A stretch of 64,000 bases of DNA, from positions 21,472,001 to 21,536,000 of the forward strand of contig NC_072801.1 of NCBI RefSeq assembly GCF_028583425.1, written 5' to 3'. Numbering within the stretch: the stretch's first letter is position 1; each line of letters opens with the position of its first letter. The DNA comes from Eublepharis macularius (taxonomy: Eukaryota > Chordata > Lepidosauria > Squamata > Eublepharidae). Made by a program: the position numbers and the translations under genes. The notes under the pieces are model-generated. The model was not told where the DNA came from and searched no databases. It saw only the letters and a program-made list of their open reading frames with translations. This document shows, in pieces, positions 21,403 through 31,173 of the stretch.

Positions 21403-21917
21403 CTGAGTGTACCATGAACCACTTCAGTGAGCTGAGCGAGTCCACCAGGCAGCCTCCGCCAGAGACCCAGGCCCATACTGGATGTTCGTCGGCCCCGTAA
21501 CGATCCTCCATGCCGAGTGGTAATGTACCAAAGGAGGAGAGGCTGGACGTCTCCGCAAAGGCACTGACAGAAAGCGCGGGGGTCTTGCCGGCCTCCTTCA
21601 AGTCGATGTTGGTCCACTGCAGCTCCGCTGGGCGGGAATCCTGATCAGAGGAAGGTTTTTCCGGGACAGGCGTGAGCCTTTGGTCTGAAGCGGGGCCGGC
21701 TTCTTCAGGAGTGGTGGATGCAGTATCTGCAACTGGGTTCACATCTGAGTTGGCCGCCTGGCTGGCCTCGTCATGTCTATCATCACCATCAGCAAGCCCA
21801 GGAAGGCAAGAGCTGGCGATAGCCAAAGGCATCTCGGCATCGGACAGAGGATCTCCATTGCTCCGGAGAAATGAGTTGCTTTGCTCCTTAATATCATCAG
21901 TGAAAAAGCAGCCAGCA
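21403..21917 (-). CDS. TECPR1: TECPR1 exon 10, residues 396-568, variable linker
   Basis: The largest coding exon (515 bp). The acceptor GACAAG precedes T, completing Ser396. After AGCFFTDD it runs through a poorly conserved Ser/Pro/Glu/Asp-rich, probably disordered linker. Similarity returns at WTNIDLKE, ETSSLSSFGTLPLGMED and HPVWAWVSGGGCLVD, a tectonin repeat strand. It ends one base into Gly568 at TCAG/GTATAT. The linker differs greatly from mammals, as is usual for the family. Confidence 0.95.
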
Positions 21918-22029
21918 CTTGTCGGGGTGGGGGAGAAGGAAAACCAGATATTGGATTGACAGCCATATCCATTCAAGGAAGTAATTCTTTCATTTCTTAC
22001 ACTTATTTCTCCGATCAGGAGAAAAGAAA

Positions 22030-22495
22030 TTGTTATCAGTCCCTGGCTCCAAGGAGGCCCGCCTGGCCTCGACTAGAGCCAGAGCTTTCTCAGTCCTGGC
22101 TCCTACCTGGTGGAACGCTCTGTCTACCGAGAACAGGGCCCGGCAGGATCTACTATCTTTCCGCTGGACCTGTAAGACAGAGTTGTTCCGCCAGGCTTAT
22201 GGCTGAGGCTGGGCCTCCGCTGGCTGGAGGATACAACATCTACTCCCCTCCCTATGAGAGCTGCCCACCACTGTTCTTAAGCTGCTGCTATGTTCAACTG
22301 TACTGTTGCACTATTTCTAATTAACGGTATTGCCGCCATCAAGAAAAAGAGTGCTGCTATTTTTTTATATTTTTGTACGATGCTTTTAAATGTTTTATTT
22401 GGAATGTTTTAAATGTTTTAATGCTGTTATCTGCCCTGAGCCTGCTCGCGGGGAGGGTGAAATACAAATACGATAAAATAAAATAAATAAAATAA
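22030..22495 (+). mobile_element. L2/CR1-group LINE 3' end
   Basis: AAGGAGGCCCGCCTGGCCTC, TGGTGGAACGCTCTGTC and AGACAGAGTTGTTCCGCCAG are the end of the reverse-transcriptase ORF and start of the 3' UTR, closing with GGGAGGGTGAAATACAAA and an AAAT-rich tail. It is homologous to 41,375-41,745 and 52,330-52,790. Confidence 0.85.
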
Positions 22496-23165
22496 TATAT
22501 TCTGTCTCCCTTCTATGCTGGAATTCAAGACGGCTTATTTAGGAGTCCCAGTTCTCCCTATCCTCCATCAGCATAACTTCAGCAAAGCTGCTGTGCACTC
22601 TGGCCTCCAACTGTACTCTTGGATCTAGCAGCAGCTCCTAACAGGGTATGATGGAGATGTTTATCTTTGTGTACTTTTTTTGAGTCATGGAAGGTTCATG
22701 AACATTCCAACTTGTAGGAGGCAACACGGAAAGGTGACTAATAAGCACAGCTGCTCTGAGGGAAGTGAAAGGTCAGTGTGACTGAAGGGGGGGGGCGGGA
22801 ATCATACAAGATGAACCATCGTCTGCCAACCAGAAAAGGGACAAAGGCAGAAAAGCTAGGAGGGGAAAGCAAATGTTGATCCAAACATTATGAAAAGGGG
22901 ATCAGACAGAGCATGTATGATAGAGTCTTGGGAATAAATGCGCAAGGAAAACAGGCACAGCATTTTTGCATCCAACACCTGTGTACTAGCCTACACCCCT
23001 GCCCCTAAATGGCAGTTCTGTGGGTGCTCACGGTCTAGCAGATGGGTTCTCGACCACAGCAACAAGGAACTGCAATTGTGCTGCAGCTAAAGAATTCTCG
23101 GGCTACATAGATCTTCCCAATTTGTTTCCCCTGCAACCCTTTGCTTGCCAGAATTTCACAGGTAC

Positions 23166-23311
23166 CTGAGGAGACTTGTTGAACTGCCAGTCTGAGAACG
23201 ATCAGTATCTCGGCTGCAAATTATCGCCTTCCAGGCTTTCCCGCTAAGCTCGCTTGGAGTGACCCCTTGCCGGAAATAAACGGCTCGGTCCTCACAACTG
23301 ATCCCCCACAC
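23166..23311 (-). CDS. TECPR1: TECPR1 exon 9, residues 348-396, last N-terminal tectonin repeat
   Basis: The acceptor TGTAG precedes VWGISCEDRAVYFRQGVTP. The exon then carries SELSGKAWKAI and the start of the Ser-rich linker (SSTSLL). It ends in AG of a split Ser codon at CAG/GTACCT (phase 2). Confidence 0.95.
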
Positions 23312-23680
23312 CTACACAAGGAAAAGATCAGAAGGCTTGACTGGAATGCTCACCTTTCCCCCAAGGAACAAAGTCAGCTGTCCCAAAGGTTAGGTAGTCT
23401 GTTCTCCCAACATCAATTTCCTAAATGGAAGGATTACTTTTGTGCAGAGGAGCAACTGACATGCAGCCCCTCATCTTCAGGGAGCCCACTGTCCACCAGA
23501 GACCTCTCACCCATCTGCTTTCAGCAAGGAATAGGAGATCAGTGACACGATAGAAAAGAGAAAGGGGGAATCACGCCCATCACCTCGAGCTCTTTGAAGA
23601 TTTGTTAGGAGGTGGTTTGTGGGGCCAGATCCCCAGACTGGCATCTAGACCACTCCCTGCCATCCCTACGGGAGCCTCAC

Positions 23681-23782
23681 CTGGTCGTTCAAACCCACGT
23701 TCACCATCATCATCTCCCCAACCATCTCAATCCAGCTGGTGCCACACGGATTGTGCGAGTTGACCCCTCTTCGGAACCAGAC
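23681..23782 (-). CDS. TECPR1: TECPR1 exon 8, residues 314-347, tectonin repeat
   Basis: The acceptor CGTAG precedes VWFRRGVNSHNPCGTSW. The exon ends VNVGLNDQ at CAG/GTGAGG, phase 0 on both sides. It matches the family closely. Confidence 0.96.
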
Positions 23783-23974
23783 CTACGATAAGAGTGCACA
23801 GGTCAGAGTCAGCAACCGCCCTTTTTAGCCCCGCAAATTCCACCCGCGCAGTCAACTTCTGCCAATCGGTCATGGCATTTCTTTTGAGCAGAGCTTTGGA
23901 AATTGCATCAAGAAAAAAACAAACGCCCATGGGAGGATTACAAGCAGGATGCGACAAGAATGGCCTCATGCTTA

Positions 23975-24125
23975 TTGTTTGCTGGGGGACCCCTGGTCTA
24001 CTCAGATGGTCCTGGGTCTCAAGCAGAATCTGTCACATCACCTGTCCCCTGTCCTCTTTCACTGGACATACTGGGGATTGAACCCGGGACCTTCTGCAGG
24101 CAAAGCAAGTATTCTCCTTATGAAA
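23975..24125 (-). repeat. tRNA-derived SINE fragment, minus orientation
   Basis: GGGGATTGAACCCGGGACCT followed by TCTGCAGGCAAAGCAAGTAT is the reversed B-box region of the common tRNA-type SINE. The tail end is eroded. Confidence 0.65.
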
Positions 24126-24254
24126 CATGACTCTTGCCTCAGTTTTTAATTCCCACTCCCCTTTCCACGATAATGAGAAATATTTACCTACCAAATGACC
24201 AAGCTGGTGGTGGGAGGGTTAAACATACCACCCCTGTTGCTCACAGCTACTTAC

Positions 24255-24355
24255 TTTACCGTCTTTGGTAACTGCCCACACCACATTCACACCCACAGAC
24301 ACATGTGAAATGCCATTCTCGGGAACCGGAGGCTGTACGACCGTCCAAGAAACCC
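24255..24355 (-). CDS. TECPR1: TECPR1 exon 7, residues 280-313, tectonin repeat
   Basis: The acceptor GACAG precedes GG, which completes the split Gly. Then come VSWTVVQPPVPENG and the repeat signature VNVVWAVTKDGK. Donor AAA/GTAAGT. At residue 312 Gly replaces the Trp I recall in the human repeat. Confidence 0.95.
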
Positions 24356-24437
24356 CTGTCAAAGGCAAAGCCAACGATTTAAAATGCTCATCCAAGCTCC
24401 GTACGGTACAGTGAAGCAGACAAGAAACGGGACTGAC

Positions 24438-24612
24438 CTTGCGGGTTATTCCTGTCGATCCCTTCCCGAACGATTGCCTGCCCTTCCCAAAGAGTCGCCC
24501 AGAGAAGATCGTATTGCCCACAGCTGATCTGAACTACTTCCCCAGGGGTACTGATTAAGGACCATGAAGAACCTTCGGGATTGTGGTGGCAGACATTCTC
24601 CCTGTACCAGAC
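24438..24612 (-). CDS. TECPR1: TECPR1 exon 6, residues 222-280, tectonin repeats
   Basis: The acceptor TTTAAG precedes VWYRENV. The exon carries two repeat halves, PEGSSWSLISTPGE and DLLWATLWEGQAIVREGI. It ends one base into a Gly codon at AAG/GTCAGT (phase 1). Confidence 0.96.
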
Positions 24613-24837
24613 CTTAAAAAATAAAGGGAGAGAAGGCAGCGTTCAGAAATCACGAGCGGGAAGGCTCAAAGTTGTAGGCAACAGGGGGTGTTACTTAGGA
24701 GCACAGCACGAATTTCGAATGCAGAAAGTCCCTAGCTCCGTCTCTACCATCCCAGCTAAAAGGACCTTAATAACAGAGCAGGGAAGGACCTCAATTCGTC
24801 ATCTCAAAAAGCTGCTGCAACAATGAGCCAAGAGTTG

Positions 24838-25525
24838 TTAATGATAATGATAATAGATTTATATACCACCCTTCAGGACAACTTAATGCCCACTGAGAGT
24901 GATATACAAAGTGTGTTATTATCAGGGGTCATTCCGTAGAAAGAGCTGGAGGAACTTATTAGCATAACTCATTAGCATATGCTATTCCCCTTGCCATCAC
25001 TGGACGTGTGTCATTAGTGTAACTGATTTGCATATGCCACACCCCCTGACATCACCTATCCTGGCTGTTTTGGACCCAATCCTGGCCATTCTGGGCCGAA
25101 ATTGGGCACAAACCAGCAAAAAGGGGCTGGAAATGGTTGAAAAGGGGCCCAAAATGGTCAGGATCGGGCTGCTGCTGAGCGGGGGAGTGATCCACTGCCT
25201 GTCAGAGGCCCGATTTGGGCCATTTTGGCCCCAATCCAGGCTGAAATGGGCCCAAAACGGCCGAGAGTCAGGTGGGCGGGGCCACCTGACGTGACCTCTT
25301 TGAGGAACTGCCGGAACTGCGTTCCTGCGCATTCCCCCTCAAAATGAGCCCTGGTTATTATTATCCTCACAACAATCACCCTGTGAGGTGGGTTGGGCTG
25401 CCCCAAGAGCTGTGACCCACCCAAGGTCACCCAGCTGGCTTCAAGCAGAGGGGTGGGGGATCAAACCCGGTTCTCCAGATTAGAGTCCTGCCACTCTTAA
25501 CCACTACACCAAGCTAGTATTAGAG
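24838..25525 (-). repeat. tRNA-derived SINE, interrupted by a hAT-like element
   Basis: The left part (TAGATTTATATACCACCCTT) and right part (ATTATCCTCACAACAATCAC through AACCACTACACCAAGCTAG) are one SINE on the minus strand, as in 33,630-33,815. It is split at 24,922/25,354 by the hairpin element, which duplicated GTTATTAT. Confidence 0.8.
24923..25353. mobile_element. hAT-like hairpin element, long type, 8-bp TSD
   Basis: The 431-bp element starts CAGGGGTCATT and ends AATGAGCCCTG. The target duplication GTTATTAT at 24,915-24,922 and 25,354-25,361 is perfect, which is diagnostic of the hAT superfamily. No transposase gene is inside. Related to 1-198 and 58,762-59,235. Confidence 0.85.
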
Positions 25526-26034
25526 TTTGGGTCCCTCCCTAATTTCCTGTCCCTTTTTACCAACTTAACTGACTGTAAAATACTGTGCTGGAGCCCCATC
25601 GATCCAACACCTGTTTGGGCCACACTTAAAGAGTATTTTGCCTCTGGTTCTCCTCCCCATTCTGGCAGTCTATGCCAATTCCAGGCAAGTTGATACCCTG
25701 GAACTCAGGACCTGCATGGGCTAATAGCCTGAAGTGTGCACTGAAGAGGGGAGGAGAGGCAGATTAAATTACGGATCTTAATTTGGTCAGCACGGGACAT
25801 GAGATGATGTTTAATACTTAACTCTGTGACATGTTCTTATTACCTGCTCTGCTGTTAAGCAGCAAAAATTATTTTTGCCCCCAGCTTGAGAAAGTCTTGT
25901 GCAAACTACCCTGGGGTGAATGTTCTCAGTCTGATATACCCTGTGGTTATCTCTAACCCCTACTGCTGGTCACGTTCACCTTTTCAAGAAAAGCGTACTC
26001 AGGCTCTGTAATACTGCAATTGATGAAACTGTTG

Positions 26035-26850
26035 CCGAGTGTGTAGCAGCAGTGAAAAAAGGCAAGCCAGGGATTATTAGGAGGGGAACCGAAAAGAAAA
26101 CAGCCAGCATAACGCTCTTGCATAGATCAATAGTACAGCCTCATCTGGAATACGGTGTGCACTTCTGGCCGCCGTATCTCAAAAAGGACATAGCAGAGCT
26201 TTAAAATTTTAGAATTGTATGTTTTTAACTCGTAAAGGCCTATGGCCACATACAATAAATTCATCTGCCCGTCTGACATGGCAAAGCTGGGAAAAGAACA
26301 GAGGAGGGCAACCAAGATGATTAAACAGTTCAAGCACCCTTCCTAAGGGGAAAGATTGAAAAGTCTGGGTCTTCTTAGTCTATGAAAGCAGACGGCTAAG
26401 GGGAGACATGATAAAGGTTGATAAAACTATGCATAGGACTGGGAAAGTGAATGGAGAAAGCTTTTTCTCCCTTCCCCCATTACTAGAACTTAATGAAATC
26501 ATTAAGAAAAGTACTTCTTTACTTGACGAGCAATTAAATTATGGAATTCACTGCCAATGGAGGAAGTGACGGCCATGAACACGGACAGCTTTACAAGGGG
26601 GTTAGACAGATTCAAGGAGGTGAGGTCTATCAATGGCTTGGCTTCTAGGCATGGCAACTAAAGCGAACCTCCACGTCCAGAGGCAGTCAACCTCTGAATC
26701 CCAGTGCTAGGAGGCCGCACCAGCGGAAAGCCTTGGCTGCTATGCCGTTTGTTGGCCCTCCAGGATAACGGCCCCTGCATGAAACAGGATGCTGGGCCAG
26801 ACGGGCTGCTGGTAGGATCCAGCAGGCTGTACTTATGTTCTTGATTAACG
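26035..26850 (+). mobile_element. CR1-type LINE 3' fragment
   Basis: CAGCCTCATCTGGAATACGG, GGCTAAGGGGAGACATGATA and GGCCAGACGGGCTGCTGGTA are typical CR1 ORF2-end and 3' UTR strings. Multiple stops; a decayed 3' piece in TECPR1 intron 5. Confidence 0.75.
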
Positions 26851-27175
26851 GCATCTGAATTTTAGCCCGTAGAGGAAAAAAGAGATGCATTGTACGGTCA
26901 ACAAATCTTTAAAAGACAAAAGTTAAAATGAAGAAAACTGTTACAGATTTAGAGGCCTTGGAGTCAGCCAGTAGCTGCCAGCGAGCACCCTCCCCCGATC
27001 GGAGGAATTTCTTCTTGCTGACCCACAGTTCCCACATGAATTTCCACCCCACTCCTCTGCCCCTCCTGGCTACCTTCCTTCCACCCTTGAAGATCCAGAC
27101 TGACACAAGAATGCCCCTTTGCCCATGTAGCCGAACAAGCAGTCGATTAGCACCCCAGCAACAAAACGGCATTAC

Positions 27176-27301
27176 CTTTCCTTGCAAAGAGACAGCCCAG
27201 ACTGATAAGCGCCCCGCAGGCTCGTCGGTGATCTCCCATCCTCCCACTGAGAGATCGCTGAAGGGATCTGGCAGTTGTTTGGGATCCTCCTCAGACGGAA
27301 T
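27176..27301 (-). CDS. TECPR1: TECPR1 exon 5, residues 180-221, tectonin repeat
   Basis: The acceptor CTTTAG precedes IPSEEDPKQLPDPF, then VGGWEIT and the tectonin signature RLSVWAVSLQGK. Donor AAG/GTAATG, phase 0. The tectonin propeller begins here. Confidence 0.96.
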
Positions 27302-27734
27302 CTAAAGAGGATAAGGTTGGGGCAAAGCTTGATGGTTTTCTCATGGCGGAAGTGTCGTAAAAGTAAAACAGCTCCATGAAGGTCTTTCGCCCCCTCAAAT
27401 GACTCTGCCCTCTCTCCCTTGTTGATCCTTATGCTTGGAATGACCTCTCCAAACACCTGTGTGATGTCACCCTTCTTACCCACTTCTGAAAACCCATCTT
27501 TACCATGCAGCCTTGGATGTGACCCCCTTGAGCCCCCACCCTTTCCTAATGAAACTAAGCCCAACCAAAGGTAACGAGAATTGAATACAATAGTTCCCTT
27601 GCTTTATTTCTGCCTCTGTATCCCTGTGAGGTCTCCCTCATGTCAAGGTTTTGCGTGCAAACTCCATGGGTCAGGGGCTCAGGTTTCTCTAGTGCAGCAC
27701 CCACATTCACAGCCGTACATCAATGTAATAGCAA

Positions 27735-28085
27735 TATATAAAGGAATCATATCTCCATGTTGCAGTTTAGAAAAGAGACGACTATGGGGGACACACACAT
27801 GAAAAAGGTTTATAAAATTATACATTGGGATAGAGAAAATCGGGTAGGGAAAACTTTATCTTCCTCTCCCAAAAGACGACTAGACGGATTCATGGAATAT
27901 GCCTTAATAGCGATTCCACATGGACTCTGCAGTCAGAGGCAGTCAGGAAACTTTTGAATCCCAGCACCAGAGGGGAAGGCCTTGGCTTCTACACCGTTGT
28001 GGGTCCTCCAGAAGAACTGGTTGGCTGCTGTGTAGGACAGGATGCTGGACTAGATAGAAAACTTGTCTAATCCAGCAAGGCTCCT
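27735..28085 (+). mobile_element. CR1-type LINE 3' UTR fragment
   Basis: AAAGGTTTATAAAATTATAC, ACAGGATGCTGGACTAGAT and CTAATCCAGCAAGGCTCCTC repeat the 3' part of 26,035-26,850. The promoter-distal end only. Confidence 0.7.
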
Positions 28086-28424
28086 CTTACATTCTTGTAT
28101 CAGACCCTGGTTGTTTTTCTTTTGCTGGCATTGCATGCTAGAGGCTACAAAAGGAATCCAGAAGTCAGAATTCCACTACTGCCAGAAATGAATTCGGTGG
28201 TCTCAAGCAAGCTACTCTCTTTCCTTCGCACCATCTGCAATATGAAGATCATACCATCCCCCTACCCTATGGGACTTTTGTAGGGGTTACAATATAGCAT
28301 ATGTGGCAGTCCCTGAATGTGCAAAAGTGCTATATAAATGTATTAACTGGATAGCCTCCAAGGAGTTGGAATCATGTCTTGTTGCTAAATCGTCTGAGAC
28401 CGCTCATAGATCCAGAGGAGTTAG

Positions 28425-28795
28425 CCGTGTTAGTCTGTAGTTGCAAAATAGTGAAGGGTCCAGTAGCACCTTTAAGACTAACCAATTTTATTGTAGCAGA
28501 AGCTTTCGAGAGCCACAGCTCTCCTTGTCAGATGCAACTTTATTGTAGCAGAAGCTTTCGAGAGCCACAGCTCTCTTTGTCAGATGCAACTTTATTGTAG
28601 CAGAAGCTTTCGAGAACCACAGCTCTCTTCATCAAATACAACTTTATTGTAGCAGAAGCTTTCGAGAACCACAGCTCTCTTCGTCAGATGCATCTGACGA
28701 TGCATCTGACGAAGAGAGCTGTGGCTCTCAAAAGCTTCTGCTACAATAAAGTTGGTTAGACTGAAAGATGCTACTGGACTCTACTATTTTGAGAC
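28425..28795. repeat. 52-bp minisatellite with an inverted copy
   Basis: A reptile interspersed repeat (AGCACCTTTAAGACTAACCA) has its TTATTGTAGCAGAAGCTTTC segment tandemly copied four times with an exact 52-bp period from 28,488. A reverse-complement copy follows (28,690-28,760), able to form a long hairpin. In TECPR1 intron 4 side sequence, about 90 bp left of exon 4. Confidence 0.8.
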
Positions 28796-28881
28796 TGCTC
28801 AGTTAGCCACTTGGGATCACAGAAGATCTGGGGATACCCGCACTGCTGCTGGGCTTTAAAAGTTTAAGAGGCGAGAGAGAC

Positions 28882-29004
28882 CTTTGCCCAAGCATCTCGA
28901 GATTTGTATCTCCTGTATCGAATCCATCTTCTGCGCCGCACGCAGGAATTCCACCTCTTGTCTTTTGTGTAGGTGGCTGGGAAGTCGATGGCGTACGTCC
29001 AGCC
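28882..29004 (-). CDS. TECPR1: TECPR1 exon 4, residues 139-179, DysF domain 1 end
   Basis: The acceptor CTTCAG precedes GWTYAIDFPATYTKDKRW. The exon continues with the RRRRWIRYRRYKSRDAW basic stretch typical of the DysF C-terminal half. Phase 0 at both ends. Trp156 is the counterpart, two residues offset, of the human Trp reported to contact sphingomyelin. Intron 3 upstream is the long one that carries two unexplained coding-like blocks. Confidence 0.97.
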
Positions 29005-29471
29005 CTGAAGAGGAGAGAGGTCCGGAAAATTTTTAAAAGGCTCCTTTTTCTAAAGATCCAAGAGGACACAGTACAAAGCACAGAATCCGTTCAGGCCCAA
29101 CTCGTAACGCTTAACATAATGCAAAAGCTACACACTGGGGTTGCAGGGTTTTAATCCATAGATCCACGGACACTGTTATTTGGCCCATAAAAGAAATCCC
29201 ACAAAACGTGCCATCAACTTTGATGGGGATTTCTGCAAGACGTTATTTCAAAAAAACACAAATGATCATGGTTCAAGTTTGTATTAGAACGGGAGAAAGT
29301 AACGGAACATTTCTTTCTGACTCTCTCGGAGGGCTCAAAGCAAAAAAAACAGAAGGCTGCACTGCAGCCCCTTCCTTCCTGGGACTCTGCACTGGCCTGG
29401 ACCGGCTTACCATTACCCCTGCCAGAGAGTCAGACCACTTAGACCTGGTACCTTTCCCACCTAATCGCAAG

Positions 29472-30225
29472 AGAGCCAGTGTGGCACAGGGGCTAGAATG
29501 ACAGACTAGGAACTTGTTGGAATCTGTGCAAGTGTCCTACGCTCAGTCGTGAAAGAGTTAAATTGTTGTTTTGTTTGTTTAGTCAGATAGCTGGTTAGCA
29601 TAGGACCACTTAGGCCTCGAGAGAAGTTCTTGCCAGAGAAAGTGGGAGTCTTTAGTCTTAATGAGGGAATCCAGGATTGTCTATTGGATGAGCCAGTTTA
29701 TTGGGGGGCAATTAGCTAGCAACATATACTAAGGTTTTATTGCTCTTTGTTCACTTCACTTCTTCTTTTGCTACACTACTACTACTTCACTAGACCATGC
29801 AGTCTAAGCTTCTCTCTCTCTAGTACCTAGTTGAGACTATCAAGATGTAGTCAGAAACTGTTTGTTGTTTTTCCTACCAAATGTACCCTTTTTTACCCTA
29901 TTATGTGGTATTTTTATAGAGCTAGAATCACAGAAGTCTGTCTACTTATTTCCACTGTGCTATTATCAAACTCTGCTACTCTGCAAACTTATTATTATTG
30001 TTATATCTCATTGCTGCTACAACTGCCAACAGAACTGGGTGACCCAAGTTTGATTCCCCACTTGGCCATGGAAGCCTGCTGGGGGACCTTGGGGCAGTCT
30101 TAGCCTAACCTAATTCACAGGGTTTCCTGTGAAGAAGAAAAATGGAAGAATGAAAAATGATGTAAGCTGCTTTGGGTCCGCACTGTGGAGAAAGGTGGAG
30201 TACAAAGGAAGTAAAATTTAAAAGG
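29472..30225 (+). repeat. Squamate SINE split by a solo LTR
   Basis: GCCAGTGTGGCACAGGGGCT (tRNA A-box end) at the left and GATTCCCCACTTGGCC through TAAGCTGCTTTGGGTCC at the right are one SINE interrupted by the solo LTR. It resembles the copies at 32,580-32,925 and 58,640-59,310. Confidence 0.8.
29515..30031. mobile_element. Solo LTR of an LTR retroelement (fossil)
   Basis: A 517-bp block beginning TGTTGG and ending CCAACA is flanked by the 5-bp duplication GAACT (29,510-29,514 and 30,032-30,036). No internal region remains, so it is a solo LTR left by recombination. The family (ERV or Gypsy type) is not identified. It is younger than the SINE it sits in. Confidence 0.85.
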
Positions 30226-30574
30226 TGTGTGTGTGGGGGGGGGTGGCAGGATGAGCAGTGAGACTGAGCTAGGCTGCCCTCCCCCCTCCTTCCTGGATCC
30301 ACAGCCCAGCACTCCAGCCCCACCCAGACTGCCTCACTTGGGGTATACCCTAGACTGGACTCAGCTCCAGAGGCTGGGGCAGGGGTTCAATACTCGCTCC
30401 CTCCATGCCTGTCCTGGGCCTAGCTGGGTCTCACTCTGGCTTCGATGCCTCCATGCTGGTTTTGCAACCCCCGCCTGCTTCCCAGTGCTCCCGAGAGTTC
30501 TTCTGGACTTGCAAGGCCTTCGGCTCCATCAAGACAACCCTTCTGGCCAGCAGGGTGCTTTTACTACTAGGGAA

Positions 30575-30820
30575 CAGGGCCAGAGGTGGTGGAACTCAGT
30601 GGGTTGCCCTCGGAGAAAATGGTCACATGGCAGGTGGCCCCGCCCCCTGATCTCCTGACAGAGGGGAGTTGAGATTGCCCTCTGCGCTGCTCAGCGGCGT
30701 GGAGAGCAATCTCAGTTCCCCTCTGTCTGGAGATCAGGGGGCGGGGCCACCAGCCATGTGACCATTTTCAAGGGGTTCCGGAACTCCGTTCCACCACGTT
30801 CCAGCTGAAAAAAAGCCCTG
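30575..30820. mobile_element. hAT-like hairpin element, short type, 8-bp TSD
   Basis: It starts CAGGGC and ends AAAGCCCTG. Flanks CTAGGGAA (30,567-30,574) and CTAGGGAC (30,821-30,828) differ at one base. A GC-rich palindromic centre (CCCCTCTGTCTGGAGATCAG) is shared with 40,296-40,607 and 61,296-61,551. Confidence 0.85.
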
Positions 30821-30869
30821 CTAGGGACAGAGAAGCTCCCAGGCAATGAGGTGCTGCTGATTCCTCCAA

Positions 30870-31173
30870 TCTGTTGCTTGCTCCAAGCTTGGGATTTTGG
30901 GGGGCAGTGCATGCGGATGGAGGACACCAGGCCATCCACATTAGCGCTGAGGCAGTTCTTGAGGACAGAGATCCTCTGCACGTGCTCGTAGATCCTCTCC
31001 CCCCATTTTCCAGTAGGGAACTTGGAAATCAAGGTCAGCTTTGGATCTGAACCCAGCATCAAACCACTGGGTGCAAATTCCTGAGATTGGATTGGCTTAA
31101 GCGAACCTGGCCGGTCTCGAATTGTAACTCTAAAACCAAATGTAGCGTTTTTGCCCCAATTATTGGTTGGGAG
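30870..31173 (-). other. Unidentified coding-like block A in TECPR1 intron 3
   Basis: An open frame of about 100 codons on the minus strand starts right after a good acceptor (pyrimidine tract then ATGTAG at 31,174). It includes NNWGKNATFGFRVTIRDRPG, GSDPKLTLISKFPTGKWGER and RISVLKNCLSANVDGLVSSI. Third codon positions are overwhelmingly G or C from about 31,000 downward, as in real exons. I do not recognise the protein and it is not part of TECPR1. No clear donor was found at its end, near the hAT insertion. It could be an exon of a nested gene, an old processed copy or an unfamiliar element. Confidence 0.4.

Noticed and set aside
21672-21959. Plus-strand open frame over TECPR1 exon 10
   Set aside because: It is the antisense shadow of a large coding exon, with no independent signal.
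28480-28690. CRISPR-like array of regular repeats
   Set aside because: The units are contiguous tandem copies without unique spacers in a vertebrate genome. It is a minisatellite.
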